Translations under genes and position numbers: made by a program | Source of the DNA: Trochalopteron elliotii | Lineage: Eukaryota > Chordata > Aves > Passeriformes > Leiothrichidae | Direction: 5' to 3' | DNA length: 64,000 nucleotides | NCBI GenBank assembly: GCA_024734555.1 | Contig: JANPWX010000247.1 | Coordinates: 3,448,152 to 3,512,151 of the forward strand | In this document: positions 25,404-39,200 of the stretch, in pieces | How positions within the stretch are numbered: position 1 is the stretch's first letter | How the letters are laid out: every line of letters starts with the position of its first letter | Notes under the pieces: generated by a model | What the model was told of the DNA's origin: nothing | The model's input: only the letters and a program-made list of their open reading frames with translations | Database searches by the model: none

Positions 25404-26300
25404 CTATAGATATTGATGAACAGATAATGTGCTTTTGTGTTGCTCATTGAATACTATACATCTCTTTAACCCAGGATAATTCATAAAGAATCATCCTTGA
25501 TTAACCTACATTTCACTGCACAAAGCAAGGATCATAAATTTCTGCCAAGTGAGATCATGATTGCAGTAGCCATTCTAAGCATATCTTCCATTTTTAATTA
25601 ATTTTTCTATTATTCAAAAATTTTATTTTCAATTGGGCACTTCAAAAAAATTTTGTCTACCATGTCTCTACTTATACACAGCATCTGGCTAGCTCTAGGA
25701 TCACAGATTTTTCAGATTTTGAGAGGCATAAATCTCTTCATAAAAGAAGCTAAATCTAATTTAATCTTGCATTTGTTAAATCTGTGATGGCTTGGTGCTC
25801 AATCCAGACAAAAGTACAAAAGAAATTAGAAACTTCTTTATATTGCTAACTGCAAAGTTATTGGTTACATTCCAACCCTAACTATTTTCTAAATTCGAGT
25901 CAGGCATGGAACAATCTCCAAACATTTTTATTGAGGTGCAAGATGTAATACATAAAGTCAGTCTAACAATGAATAAAGGAAAAGAATTAGTCAGATCCTT
26001 TTTTCCTATATACAGCTTTGGATACTGATAAGTGAGTATAAAGGTCTGGAAAATCAATACAGTGATTTATGCAAAAAGGAGTTATGAAAATAATTCAATC
26101 ATTAAATACATTTCACAAGTAGCTATCTAATTTAAAACCTTCTCTCTAAAAATCCAGTGGTAAGTTTATATTACTATCTCATACTGAGAATCCTGCAATG
26201 TCTTTTTATTGTTATTTTAAAGAAACATTTCAAAAGCTTGGAGGTCTAAAATTCTACATAAATGTACTGCAAGCTTTATTTAAACCTTTCACATACATAC

Positions 26301-26392
26301 AATTAATATTAATATTAATATTAATAAATATTCGTATTATTCATATTAATTATGCTAATAATACTAATATTATTAATAATAAATATTTGCTG
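26301..26392 (+). repeat. AT-rich (ATTAAT)n-type repeat
   Basis: Four ATTAAT hexamers followed by degenerate TAA/ATT-rich sequence. Confidence 0.85.
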
Positions 26393-27140
26393 AAGAATAA
26401 TTCTGATGCTCTTTCTTGAGACAAAAAAAAAGCAAACAAAATAAACAGATAATACAAAAAGTCACACACATACATTGCTGTTCCATGGTGCATTAATGAA
26501 GAAGCTTAACTTAACCTCCACAAAAAACACCGTGTAAAAAACTGCACAATGCACTTTGGGAGAATGTAAAGTTTTATAAAGGACACACAATCAAGCCAAC
26601 ATGAGAAAGTCAAATATTTGGCAAGCTGTCACAAAAGCCTTGAGTCTTATATGGAAACATTAATGTACCCAAAAAATAAGCAAGACTCATGATTATAAAA
26701 CTAACTAAACAAAAAAATTCCAATTACATGTCAAAGGTGGAGATAGCTAAGACAGGTTCTGAATGAAGATTTGAATCACTCAGTTACAAAAGAAGTTGAA
26801 CTCCTTTTCAACAGTGTAGAAAGAAATGTATGCCCAGTGCTGAATATCCTAGGATGCCATTAGGGTCTAATATCTCTTGTATTGCCTAACAGTAATATTA
26901 TGAAATTATGACCATTTATTCTTAGTCTGAGTTTTGAACTGCTGTTCTGTCCACTAGTAAGAAAATCTTCCTTTCTCCTCTGAAACACAGCATCTACATT
27001 ATTCTTGTCCACACCTTCTCAATGTTCTTGCTCTTATATAGGTATTGTTAAACTCTGCACATATCCTAAAAGTGTTTATAAAGAACATCTTTTAATTTTA
27101 CTGCTAATCATCTGTTCCAAACTCCATATTTTCAGAATTT

Positions 27141-27197
27141 TTTGTCTGTTTGTTTGTCTGTTTGTTTTTTTGTTTGTTTGTTTGTTTGCTTGTTTGC
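27141..27197 (+). repeat. (TTTG)n tetranucleotide repeat with TCTG variants
   Basis: About 14 units of TTTG with some GTCTG variants, ending before a GCGGGGAGGG stretch. Confidence 0.92.
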
Positions 27198-28894
27198 GGG
27201 GAGGGTCGTTCAGAGAGCAGTCAAACTTCCTAATTTGTTGTATATACTAGGTATGATGCCTCATTGTTTCTGCAGGAAAAGTAGTTTTCCCTAAAAGGAT
27301 AGTATTTTTGCATTGGAACTTCCATCATAAGAATATTTCAATGCCTCAGAACTGTGAGCAGTACATTTTTCTCTGTGTGGCTGGCATTCTTGTCAAAGTG
27401 GCAGCTTCTTGCTTGGTCAGATTTTGTTGGAATATGTGAGACAGAAGAGCTGTATGAAACAGTGTGATGTGGAGGATAATAAAGTGGTATAGAATTTCAA
27501 CACCTTTGAGAGCCACAAACCTACAGCAATCTTGCACCTGGAGAAGTTGTCTCAGGAGATCCATTTAATGAAAATGCACTGTAATTGTGAGAACAGGAAT
27601 TGCTCAGCAAAGCTTTATTGCATCTTTTGGGCTGTCTTCGATTTTAGCTGGAAGATTGCACATGGGAGTCTCTATGCATCTTTCAGAAAGCAAACAGCAA
27701 AGTGAAACCAAGGGAAACAGAAGAATGATCTCCAGTAACATAATTTGCAAGTCCAGATAGAATCCATCCAAACTGATGGGATTTATATTTGAAACATTGC
27801 TGCGAAGAGCAAGGGCATCTGTTATACACAAAATAGCCAAGTATTACCCAAAAGGAAAACATGGCTGATGCTGGATATCACTCCTATCACAGTCCTATCA
27901 CAGGAGGAATGCCTATTGCCATTAATCTGTTTCTAATTTTTCATCCTTCTTTTCCTTTCTTGGGCCTTATACAACCTTGTCAATTATTTTTTTTTAACAT
28001 TATTGCTTTTTTAGCACCTAAGTTGTTTTAGAAAGTTCCACAGAATTAGGAAGGAGTGGATAAAAGCAAGATGAGATGGAAAGAAGAGCTGAATTTTGAA
28101 CAGAAGCTGCCCAAGACCTTACATGGCATCTTCTTCTTTGCCATATGTTCCACATGCTAAGTTTAGCTGAAGTAAACCCAATAATATTGCAGCTAACTGA
28201 CTTTAAGAACAAGTAAAAGACTGTGGAAAATGCAGTGTGGTACTACAGAAATTTCAGGGAAGATCAGCATATACATGTATTCTAAACTAACATGCTATTC
28301 AAGTAGTTGAGAGGCAAAGGATATTGTCCTGGAACATGGATATTCTCTCTCTTCAGCTGAATGTAGATAAAAATATGATGGAGATTAATATCTGAGTTGA
28401 AGCATCTGAGTTATTCTGGGTCGAAAAATGTACTCTGCAAAACTGTAATTAAATTAGTCATATCCATACTGGATGTACAAATTGTAACTTGGAGAGAAGA
28501 TAAGAGTACTTTTAAAATTTCTTTATTGTAGAGTTAATATTTTTAGCTAACCAATCTGTGAGTGAATATGTTTAGTCTTTAAAAATTAGCTGAAACTTGT
28601 GGAAAAGCTGTGGAAGGCTCAAGAAGTACACCTTTGCTGTAAATTGGAAAAATGAAGTAACATCTTCATCTAGATGTTAACTTCCTGTTCACATGAGGAT
28701 GTAACACAAAGTATTGTTAGGGAATTTGACATGTATTTTATGAAAAGCCAAATCAAATTTAGTGGCTTCTAACAAATTTTCAGTGAAGACATAGCAAGGA
28801 AAAAGTTGGTATCTTCAACATTAGGAAAAAGTAACAGACAAAGTCATGAGGCAATTACAGATTAAATTGGAATCACAGTACTGAGGTTTTAGGG

Positions 28895-28918
28895 TTTTGT
28901 TTGTTTGTTTGTTTGTTT
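28895..28918 (+). repeat. (TTTG)n tetranucleotide repeat
   Basis: Five to six uninterrupted TTTG units. Confidence 0.92.
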
Positions 28919-31900
28919 AGCTATTTAATGTACATATTAGCCTACAGGCATCTTTCTGTTTTAAAGCATAAAAACCTATTCCCCAAAAAATTCAATTGTT
29001 TGAAGAGGGGCAAAAATATAAATTCTAGATTGGTGTCTTCACAGCTCATGGAGACAAGGTCATCTAGTAGTCTATCCAAGCTCTTAATCAAAATATGGAA
29101 AGTCTCAAGTTTCCATCCAGAATACAAAACAGAAAGCCAGATTCAGATTCACTGCTATGTCAAGAATGAGAAGGTATCAGTAAAAACTTACAGTTATTTG
29201 AATAAAGCACACATGAATTCCCTGTTGTTTATAAAATTAACTTTTACATAATCTGTGCTCTCCCCTTTTCACTCTCTTTTAAAGACTTTAAACAGTAACT
29301 TCATCTACACAGATTTGGGTTTTTCTGTTACCACTACCCAGTTTATCCACTAATTGAGTAAGTGGCATGACACAATTTTGAATAAGGAGAATAAACAGAT
29401 TTTTCTCTTCCAATTTATTTTTGTAAATTTTACCAGGCAGACAACAAAATCTGCTACTTAAGATGATTTTTTTTTTACTTCTTACAAAATTATTTGTGAC
29501 CTTCAGAACTGTTCAGTAATGACTACAGGAAGTCAATAGTTCATGTCACGAAATTAATTCCAAATTCATATAAATCTTATAAATAAAATGTGAGTTGATA
29601 CACAAATTAATTTGTGATACATTCAAATCATGAATGCTTATTAGACAATATTATTTCTGATTAACAACACAGCAGCTGTTAAATTAATTTTTAAAATTCC
29701 TGTGATTTTTTACAAGTGAGTATTATAATTTTTTGCTAAAGATAGACCTGGTGTAATGAATGTAAAAGAAAATTGAAAAAAGTTGTTTCTTATTTCAGCT
29801 ACATCATGAAAAAAGGGTCAAATTCAAATTTAAATTATTCTCATAAAATTTTAAGTTCATATGTGTTATAACATTATAATATATTATTTCTTGACACAAG
29901 TGGTAAAGGTTAGAAAAGGAAATGTTCACAAACACTCAGTAATGGAAATGCTGTCCAAAATGAAACCAAAAAAAGTTCACATTTTTCCTTGAATTTTTTT
30001 TCTTTCCTTCTTCGTCTATTCTCTTTCCACTTTGTGTTTTGTGTGAAAAACTTTCAGTTTCAGAACAGCACTGCCACACTGTTCTTACAAATAATTTGCC
30101 TGTGTTCATACTGGGACCTTTGCAATTGTAAGACTGAATTTAGAGAAGGATGTGGAGGAGGAGAAAGGAAGAGAGATGCAGCCTTCCTGCTGCCCACGTC
30201 ACACACAGTGAGATGTGCATTCAGTGCCTTATCACAGAGAGAAGTCACTGCATGGACTCTGCTCTGTGAGGACTGTGACTACGCATTACCTTGGGTCTAC
30301 AGCAAAATTCCCACTGATGTTAATTGCAATGTGATAAAAACGACTCTGAGAGGACAAGATATGTCATTGCGTCTCTGAAGATTGATAATGTGAGATTCTG
30401 AGTTTTGCTTGTGAAGTACACAAGTGAAGTTAATGCCAAGAATGTCCAGCCCACCTTACAGCTTTTTCATCCTTGTGTTTCCTTTCACACATATGATGAG
30501 AATGCTGACATTTTACAATGGACAAGAAGAAGAGGGGAGTGTGTGACACCTTAATGTCACAAATCAATAGATTTCCTTGAGCACCTGCCAAACTTTATAA
30601 ACAGAAAAAGCCTACTGATTCAGCAAATGTCTGATTCACTGTGATAACACTCATTTTCACCCTCAAGAGCAGAGGTTCATAGTCAAACAGCAGAGAGCTC
30701 TTAGTGATCTTTCAATTAAAATAGTCAATGCCTTGAAAAGTCTGTCACAGTTTTATAAAAGTTGCTTTCCTCAAAATCAGTAGTACATCTGGATATTAGT
30801 GGGAAGCAAACCTAACTTTCATCAGCCTAATATCTTACCTCATTCTCTACTGACTACAAGGTGCATAAAGAATGGAAGTAACAAAATCTGCTACTGAAAA
30901 CATTGGTGAAACAAGTCTTTATCTGATTTTTTTCATGTATTTCAGTTAAGGCAAAGGAAGTTTGGACACAGAAAAAATATATTTTCTTAGGAAGGGTGAG
31001 AATAGATTTATATTCTCTCTGGGGTTATATAGCAAGGTCTTTGAAAAGATTGAAGTTAATTTATGCATAAAAAATGTACTGAATTTTCTAGATGCTTGTC
31101 ACTGAGTTCCAGAGTCACATCTTGCTCATCCAAATTAGCTGAATAAGAAGTACTTACACTTCGACCCCTTTTACAAAGATATATCTTAGTTTCCTTCTTT
31201 CAGATTTTGTGTGTATCTGTGTGTGTGGTTAGAGATTGAACATCAGTGTATAACACTGCTCTCAGGGTGATAAATACCAAGAGACAATAACGTTTTCAGC
31301 AGACAGAGGAATATATGGAAAGTAATACAGTTGAAGTTAAAGATTCAGAATACTTTTTTCATGTTTTGACAAAATGGAGGGAAAGAAAACTATTCAAAAG
31401 CCAGCATCTGAAAACTGTTATGAGATTATTTGTAGTGAAGCGAAACGCATTTAAAAGATCGATATGACATCTGTTGACAAGTGAATAGAATTTAGTTTTA
31501 AAAGAAGCTAAAAATACATATGAAGATCAGTGCTGAGTAAAAGGTCTTGTCAGGTAACTGAAAAAGAAACCATGTTCATGTGATATTAACCTAGAGGAAA
31601 AATGTTCACAAAGGTGTGAAAAGCAATTCATTGTCTGACACTGAGAATACAGATGCTTGCCTGAAGATTACTATCAAAGACATGGGCATTACACTATAAA
31701 CAAAATGTGCAGAGGAAGGTTTCTCTAGGATTTATTAGGTGTTAACCAAAGTAGACTGATGGGATGTGAGGAGAGGTAAGTGTATCTGCAGCAGGTGTGT
31801 GAGGTACAGCAGGATCCTGTTCGCTGCTCCCCTGAAGAGTAACTCATGTTAGTTTCTGTGGCAGGGGAAAGCTTTCACAAAGTACCCACCTGAAATGCGT

Positions 31901-33240
31901 GGAGTTTGGAGTACACTAGAAGCAGACAGAGCAGACATACTGCTTTGGACTCTGGGCCCCAGGATCAGCCCTCGGAGAGTGAAAACAACTTGGTGATGAA
32001 CTAATTTGCTAGCCTAAACTGGCACCAAAGGCCATTTTTATTCATAGTCCCGGAAGGAATATGACCTAGGGAAGAACATAATTCTCAACTCTCAACCTCC
32101 TACAGCTGTTACTAAGCTGACACTGCTGATTTATAGCTCTCTCAGGCTCAGTCCTGAAGTCACAAAGCAACAGTATATTTCCAGCTGGTGTTTTACTGAG
32201 CCCTTAGTCCTACTGGAGAGTAGAGGTTTCTGATACTTCATTAATGCCTTTACAGCAAAGCAAGAAAGACTGCACCTCTTAGAACCATTAAAAACAATGC
32301 ACTCCTTGACACTGGCCAACATGCAGGCTTGATATCTTTCCTTATTCAGGTTTGATATAGTTCCTTGCAATAACCAAGCAGTGAATTGGTGCATGCTGGA
32401 GATCCGGAACAACCTCAAAGAGCCTGAGAGCTCTTGGTGCAAGTGACAGAAAATAATAAATAAAATCTCAGGCTACAAACAAAAAGACAGGAAAATGCAT
32501 CAAAGTAAATCGGGTTTCAGTAAAGACAGACTGTGCAGAAAGAACCAGTATGCTTAAATTTACACCTGCAAGTGTGTTTAAAAAGGATTGATGTGCTGAC
32601 CAATGTCCATCTGCTGTCAGAAGGGTCTCTCAACTGCAGATCCCACCCCAGCTCCTGGCCATCAATTCCCACCAGCTAAAGCACCCCTCTGGCTTCTCAC
32701 TAAGCAGACACTACCCCATAATTTGGTAGAGAATCATAAAAATATGAAAAGTCAATGTTTTCTGAGAGCTGAATTGGTCTGGAAGAGATCAGATACATGC
32801 CAAAATGACTGCTTGTCCAAGGTTTAGAAAGGACAGTGGGTAAAGCAGAGTGGGGATAGATGAGATTGCCTCTTTCAGTGGGAATCAAACAGTTTTATCA
32901 GCCTAGACATATCAGCTTCATAGGTTTTTATATCAAAACCCCATTCCTCTACCGAATTTCCAGAAATATATGCTAAACACAAAGTACCTGTTTTGAAATC
33001 TGGGATCTAATTATTGATGGATTTCTTTTTTGTTTGGTTTATAGGATTTCAATTGACTTACAAAGGTTATTTGATACAAACAGATACCTTTCTTCTTTGT
33101 GTCACCAAATACATTGGCATTGATTCTCCAATCAGAGCATTCAGAAATAAATGGTATCATGCAAAAAATTGCTGGTTACCCAATATTGTCAAATCTGTTA
33201 CTTTGTTCTCTTATACTCTAGTTTCTAACACCATTACAGA

Positions 33241-33247
33241 AATAAAG

Positions 33248-33279
<32 letters not shown>
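33241..33279 (+). repeat. AATAAAG followed by a 32-base A-run
   Basis: An A-run of 32 bases directly after AATAAAG. This could be a mononucleotide repeat or the tail of a retrotransposed transcript, but the 250 bp upstream show no recognised gene and no target-site duplication is evident. Confidence 0.9.
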
Positions 33280-33282
<3 letters not shown>

Positions 33283-36200
33283 CACCAAAACAGATTTTCA
33301 AATATTTTTATATCTTGCTTTTCTGCTCCCTGAAATAATTTAAATGAGGAATTAGACACAAATAAAGATACATGGACTTACAAGTCATCCAGGTTTCCAC
33401 AGATCAGCACCAATTTTTGATAGAGCTAACCTTTGTATACTTTACACGGTACTTTAAGGTTGCCTGTTTTTTAATCAGTTTGGCTCTTCTGAGCCATATG
33501 TACCTACGTTAGACAGAATTTGTGGTTTTTTTCCCTATAGTTATTAATTGCTGTCTTAGATTCAAACCTGGAGACAAAGTCTGAGACAATAACTGCAGTT
33601 GCAAAAATTCTCTCTCAGTACCACAGAAAAGAAATAACGGGACTGTGAGAATTACAGATTATTTTACTTCAAGGCCTCTATCTGAAGGTATATGCATGTC
33701 ATATGCAGTGGGGAGAGTTTCAAAAGTTACCATTCCTCTTTGTTCCTCAAGTGGTGTTCTCTCACTTCAGGTAGTCTTGCACTGAGACTCAGAGACCCAC
33801 ATGATGTTTGCACAGCCATCGATTGCAACGTACCTGGTGAATGAATCAGCTGCTTGCAGTGATGCAAGTCCCATAACTTTCTAGTCCTTTTAATATATTC
33901 TTTCTAAGCCTCACCCTCTGAGTCTTTTCATCTTAGATCATCACTGATAGACAGCAATGCATTTTATGGTGCTCTTGGAAATAACTTTCATAAGTACTTC
34001 CGTAAAGTATTGGTCATTATCATAAAGAGAAGTGTCTTAGTGGAATTTACTAGTTTGGAAAGTACTAACATTGCTAGTTGGGTCAAAAATATTGCAGGTT
34101 GTTTTACTTATGGCTCCAGTATGAAAAAATAAACAGATGAACTATTTTTTTAATGCAGATGTCAGAGAATTGTTTACTAAGTGCATAACCTTGACACGGT
34201 TTATTTGTAAAGTTTTTAATTAAAGTTGGTATTCAGAACTTCCTGCCAGCAGCTGTTGAGCAGTGATTTCACTAGTGACACTGACAGTTTGAAGGCCTGA
34301 ATCCGAGAGACAGGAAATCAGTTTGCTGCTGTATGCAGACATGTAGTAGAAGGTTTGTTAAAAACAATATAAACACATCCTAACTAATTTTTTAAAATAC
34401 TTCAATGCTCCAAATTAAGAAGAAAGTTACTTACAGGCTTGCAGGATAAGAGCTAAAACCCTGATGCAAACCCAGATGAATTTAGCAAAATTCTACCCAC
34501 AGTTTTAGAGGTGCTTTAGATGTGCATAAAAATCAGCTGAAGGAGATGACAGTAAAAAGATTATACTCCAAATATTTCAGCATTTAAGTTATTCACTTAA
34601 GAATTTGCCCTTTTTTTGTTTCAGTTTTCAGTAGATATTTGTTCAGTCAAATTCAACTGGCACGAATTATAAAATACTAAAAAGAAATAACTTTCAAATT
34701 ACATTCAAGCTGAAAATCCTAATATGAACAATCCTATAGTATTTACTAGAGCAACAATACGATGCAGCATTCATAGAAAAAAAACCCATATCTGATATTA
34801 AAATTGTGCTTTTGTTCTTTGGAACACAAGTCTTTATCAATCTGCCACTATCCTCTGCCTGTCTCTTCCTGTGATTTCCTCATCCTTCAAAATGCCACAG
34901 ACTCTTTTACAAAAATTTATAATCTGTTACTTTTTACATGAATCTGACACCATATCATTGTGGTCATTGTAAGACGGTCAGCAAGTCAGCATTTTACGTA
35001 TGCATACATATCCTTTGCCAAGTAAAGGGGGGACTAAACACTCCGCTAATTTTTGAAATGGGGTTAGCACTTTAGAAATCAACCCCCTTCCTTGACCTAT
35101 GCAAATAAATAAATTATAGTAATTTCAATGTAAATGAAAGAACAGTGCTTTTGACTGTTCCTTTCTGTCCCTCATGAAGGCTGCACAAACCACAGTATCT
35201 GTATATTTATTCTGTCTGAGGAATGTAAGCCAAGCAGCAAACTGAAGTACACATCTCTGCTTACATTCCACACATACCAGGGAATGACTTGCTTTCAGTG
35301 TAGTCCAATGAAGGCACACATTTCAGAACAGTCACCTGAGTTTTGCAGGGGTACAATTCATACCTGCCCTTGGGGGGCATATGAAGTCAGTGTTCTTCCT
35401 GAAAAGGCTGCAGCAACATCTCATCTATTTGAAGTTGTTGACATCCTTGTAAGGTCAGGGCAAGGAGATGGGTTTGGCAATTCCACGTGGCTCCAACACT
35501 GTAGGGTCTTGTTTGTGCTAAAACATTTCTGCTGCCTGTCTAAATGCTGCACTTTAGATGTGTTCAAGTGCATAGTCAGAAAACAGTGGTGACTCATATA
35601 GGATGATTTCTAGGGATCAAAGGAACAGGCTCACTTTGAGACAGAACACTTTTGAGAAACAGACACTGAGGCACAAATGGAACAATAATTTTCTTAAATG
35701 CATTTTTTTTAATAAGGAGCTTCACATACTGTTTTTAACCCATATCCACCCCCCACCCCTGCAACATTTTTCTTCTTCAATTGCAAACAAAAGTAGATCA
35801 GTTCCTAAATATTTGGATTGTAGATGAATATTCAGTAGTGGGTGAAACCTGAAAACATGCAATTTGCAGCTTAGGTCCAAGACTTTTAAAACTTATCCCC
35901 ATCACCAGTGAACTCATCCTTAAAATTGTGCTTCAATTCAGTACACCTTTGCATCCTTAACAAGCTATCTGTCTAGAAAAGTTGCCTGATCCCAATACAT
36001 ACATGAACTTTAGTCTTCTAGTGCTCGTGCAAGCCTACAGAGACTCATTCATCAGAGATTGCTCCCTGACCTATAGCTGACTACAGCCTTAGTTCCCATT
36101 ACTTTTTCATGAAAGTTCTCACTTAACACTATGTGAATAGAATGAAATGTTTCCATTAAAAGTCTTTGAAAACATGTTTAACAGGACCTGCTGTTCCTGT

Positions 36201-39200
36201 CTTATTGCATTGTATCAGTCAGGAGAAGAGCCTAAAGATCTTGAAGAATACTTCCTGTGTATTTTGAAGCAGTTTGGAAGATGTTGTTTTATTTTGTTGC
36301 CACCATTGACTGAAGGCTGTCTGTCTCTCCATCTCCAGTTTTGTCCTGCTCATGTTCTGAGATAAGGGTTTCAAAGAATAAAGCCTTGTAATGGGAAAGT
36401 AAGATCCAGAGAACAGGAGGATCTCTAATTGCTGTTATGCTCAAAGAGAAAGAGAATAAACTTCTCCCTTACGATCAAGGGAAAATTCTTTACTTAAGGA
36501 ATACCTTGATTAACGGAATGCCTAGTCTTTGCAGGACTGATCAGTTTTACCTCTGTGTTAGAGCAACAGGGTGAGGTTTCATGAGGCTTATAGTGGGGAA
36601 TTAATATTAAATCATCTAACTGACAAACTGTATTCCTTAACTAAGTTTTAGAATATATGCAGGCCGAAGACAGACAAAAGGCTTTTTGGTTTAGGCTGAG
36701 TTTTTTTGGTTTGTTGGGGTTATTTTGGTTTGGTTTGGCTTTGGTGGTTGTTTTTTTGTTTGTTCATTTGCCTTTTGTTTTTTTTTTTTTGGGACGGGGG
36801 GAGGGGGAAGGGATTCTCCCCCCTACCTGCCCCCCCCCCCCAGCATTTGAAACAGTTTTCAGCCAAAATCAGACAGCAGAGTAGAGATGGGGTAGCTGAG
36901 AGCCCTGCAGTGTGGAGGAATTAGTTTAGTGAGATAGGCTTACGTAGTTTAAGTAACTGAGCCATGAGGTGTTTTGAAGTGGTGGATGAAAAGGTCAATG
37001 TGCCTAGGGGAAGGGGGAAAAATGTACTAGGGGAAAATGGTGGGAACCTTTTTTGAATAATTCCAAATCTGCCAGTCTGTGGGATCTTGCCCAAAGAGTG
37101 CTCTGGGAACAGCACTGACAGTTTCTTTCCAGCATCTGCTCACATCTAGCCTCTGCTACTGGACAAACTATGCAACCTTCAGTAACCTAGGTAAGTGACA
37201 GCTAGGTATTTCATTTTGATCTGGGAAACATTCCCAGAGAGTTCAAAAACAACCTTCAAACTTATTAAAGATTAATACAAAGAAGTAAAGATATTTAACA
37301 ACTTCACCAGCCTCCAAGTTGAACTTGACAAATAACAGATTAAATTGTTAATTACATTAGAAGTGGGGAAGCTTATACAAGATGCAACACTGAAGCAAAG
37401 AATCTCAGAATTAAAACAATTAGAAAAACATTCTAGTTTTATATATATGCATATATATCTATATAATACTGATGTACTGGCGTAGGGCAATATGAATAAG
37501 GTACAAAAATAGTCAGATGATGCAACTTGTATGGATTTTTTTTTTTCACTTTGACAGACACATTGTTGTACATAGATATTTATAAATTTTAAATATAAAC
37601 AAAAATATTATACTTTCCTCAAAGGGTATTTTTTAGTTCTTAAGGAAACCTTTTCTAAGGAGCTAGAAAACTGATACTTAGGAAACAATGGGGAAAGAAT
37701 AAACACGTGCAGGATGACAATGGGGTGGAGCAACATTTGGTGATATATTTAACTAATCTTTCCTTTTTTTGATGTTTTGCTTTATTGTGGGTTTGGGGTT
37801 TTTTTTTTTTTTTGCAAAGATATCTACTAGGCAAAGACAATTCCTGCTATCTCCATTGACATCAAATAAATACCTAAAAATAGGATTTCTGAATAGAGAA
37901 AATGATGTCATATTTGGAAGCGATGCTGTTGTTGACTTTTGCTGGGAGAGGCAGTATTCAGGGTGAGTGGTAGCTAATGATTTGGAACTAGATCAAATCC
38001 GCAAACTTTCCATTAGAGCCATTGAACACTCTTCTTCTGCTTTATCTTTAATCTCAGCAGGCAAGTAGCTCCTCCAAAATGACTAAAGGGCTTACTCTGT
38101 GTTCAGATCATCTCTACAAGCTGACTGTCCTTTCCAGGTCTGGATCCTATTTCACTGCTCTCACATAATTCTAATTATTCCATTACTATGCTCAAAGTTG
38201 AAACACAACAACTTTGATGAGTAATTTCTACCATTTAAACTTCAGCATGTGCTGTTTCAGCTACATGATTTTTAAAAACCCGGAAGTCAATATTCCACAA
38301 GGAATCCTCAGATATGATAATTTCTTCATTTATTTTAACCAGAACATGCATAATAAGAAGCCCTAAATAAAATACAAAACAAGATCTAATGATAATTAAT
38401 GAAAGTGTCATTAAAACTGATAATGCCATTAGCTTAAATTCATAAATGCATAGGAACAAATTCTCTCAGAAGTTTGCCAGTCTTTTCAATTTATGATAAA
38501 CTTCCTTCCTGTTCTTTCTCTGTTTCAAAATTTTATTCCCACTGCCCCTTCAAGAGAGCCAAGCCTAGATTCCAGCATCTGGAGGTGATATCACATCTGT
38601 TTAATAATCAGACCTAGGTTCTTCAAGTCTAGGAAGTGTCTGAAGCATTAAAATGTATTTATAGATTTTAAGTGATGATCTTACGTAATGAAAATTACTA
38701 TGGGAAGATGGTCTAATCAAACTAATACAACACTGTAAAAATTTGCCAGAGGAACCCTCTTTGGACCAATGATATTTTATTTTCATATACATACACACAT
38801 CCCCTCTGTATGTTTGAGTGTATTTGTGTATCCTCCAAATAAATACCATTCTTTGAAAGGCACCATTTTTTTACTGTGAAGACACCTAAAGCTTCAAGCA
38901 TCCCTTTTTAGTGTGTATTGCCAGAGTTCCAGCACCTCACTAGTAACCATACCGTTTCTGAGAGCACCTCATGCAGGTACCCATGCTGCCCACTGCTGTA
39001 CTGAGCTCTACATTCTAGGAACCAGGAGTGCTCCAAGAGCCTGTTTTCTTTGGGGGAGTGCCAAAGACCTTAGCTCTAACAACCCATCTGATATGTGTGA
39101 TAGTCTACCGTTTTTCTAGACTAATTAGCAAAGTTTTGGAGACAGCTCAGTAACTTTCTTTGCAGATGATTAAAAGGTTTCCAGGTAATGTCAGGGAGAG

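Larger units (their letters stand above)
25404..33240. other. Gene-poor AT-rich sequence with simple repeats
   Basis: No coding region is supported. Longer chance-like frames occur at 29989-30378 (plus, 129 codons, T-rich start) and 32131-32442 (minus, 103 codons) in somewhat GC-richer patches, with no recognisable domain. An 11-base perfect tandem duplication lies at 27882-27903. A minus-strand AATAAA signal sits near 27625-27631 but no gene is seen upstream of it. Confidence 0.55.

Noticed and set aside
29989..30378. 129-codon plus-strand frame
   Set aside because: Longest gap-free frame in the window, but the start is a T-rich tract and there is no domain, splice logic or codon bias. A short part near 30300-30340 vaguely recalls an old amniote repeat motif but is too weak to call.
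32131..32442. 103-codon minus-strand frame
   Set aside because: No recognisable domain or splice signals; lies in a slightly GC-richer patch where long frames occur by chance.
33000..33279. Processed retrocopy ending in the long A-run
   Set aside because: AATAAA plus A-run looks like a tail, but no recognised coding sequence and no target-site duplication; a plain A-repeat is simpler.
35284..35592. 102-codon plus-strand frame
   Set aside because: Cys-rich but without a recognisable spacing pattern; no supporting context.
36657..36924. Hydrophobic 72-75-codon frames
   Set aside because: Produced by the G/T-rich and G/C-run tract.
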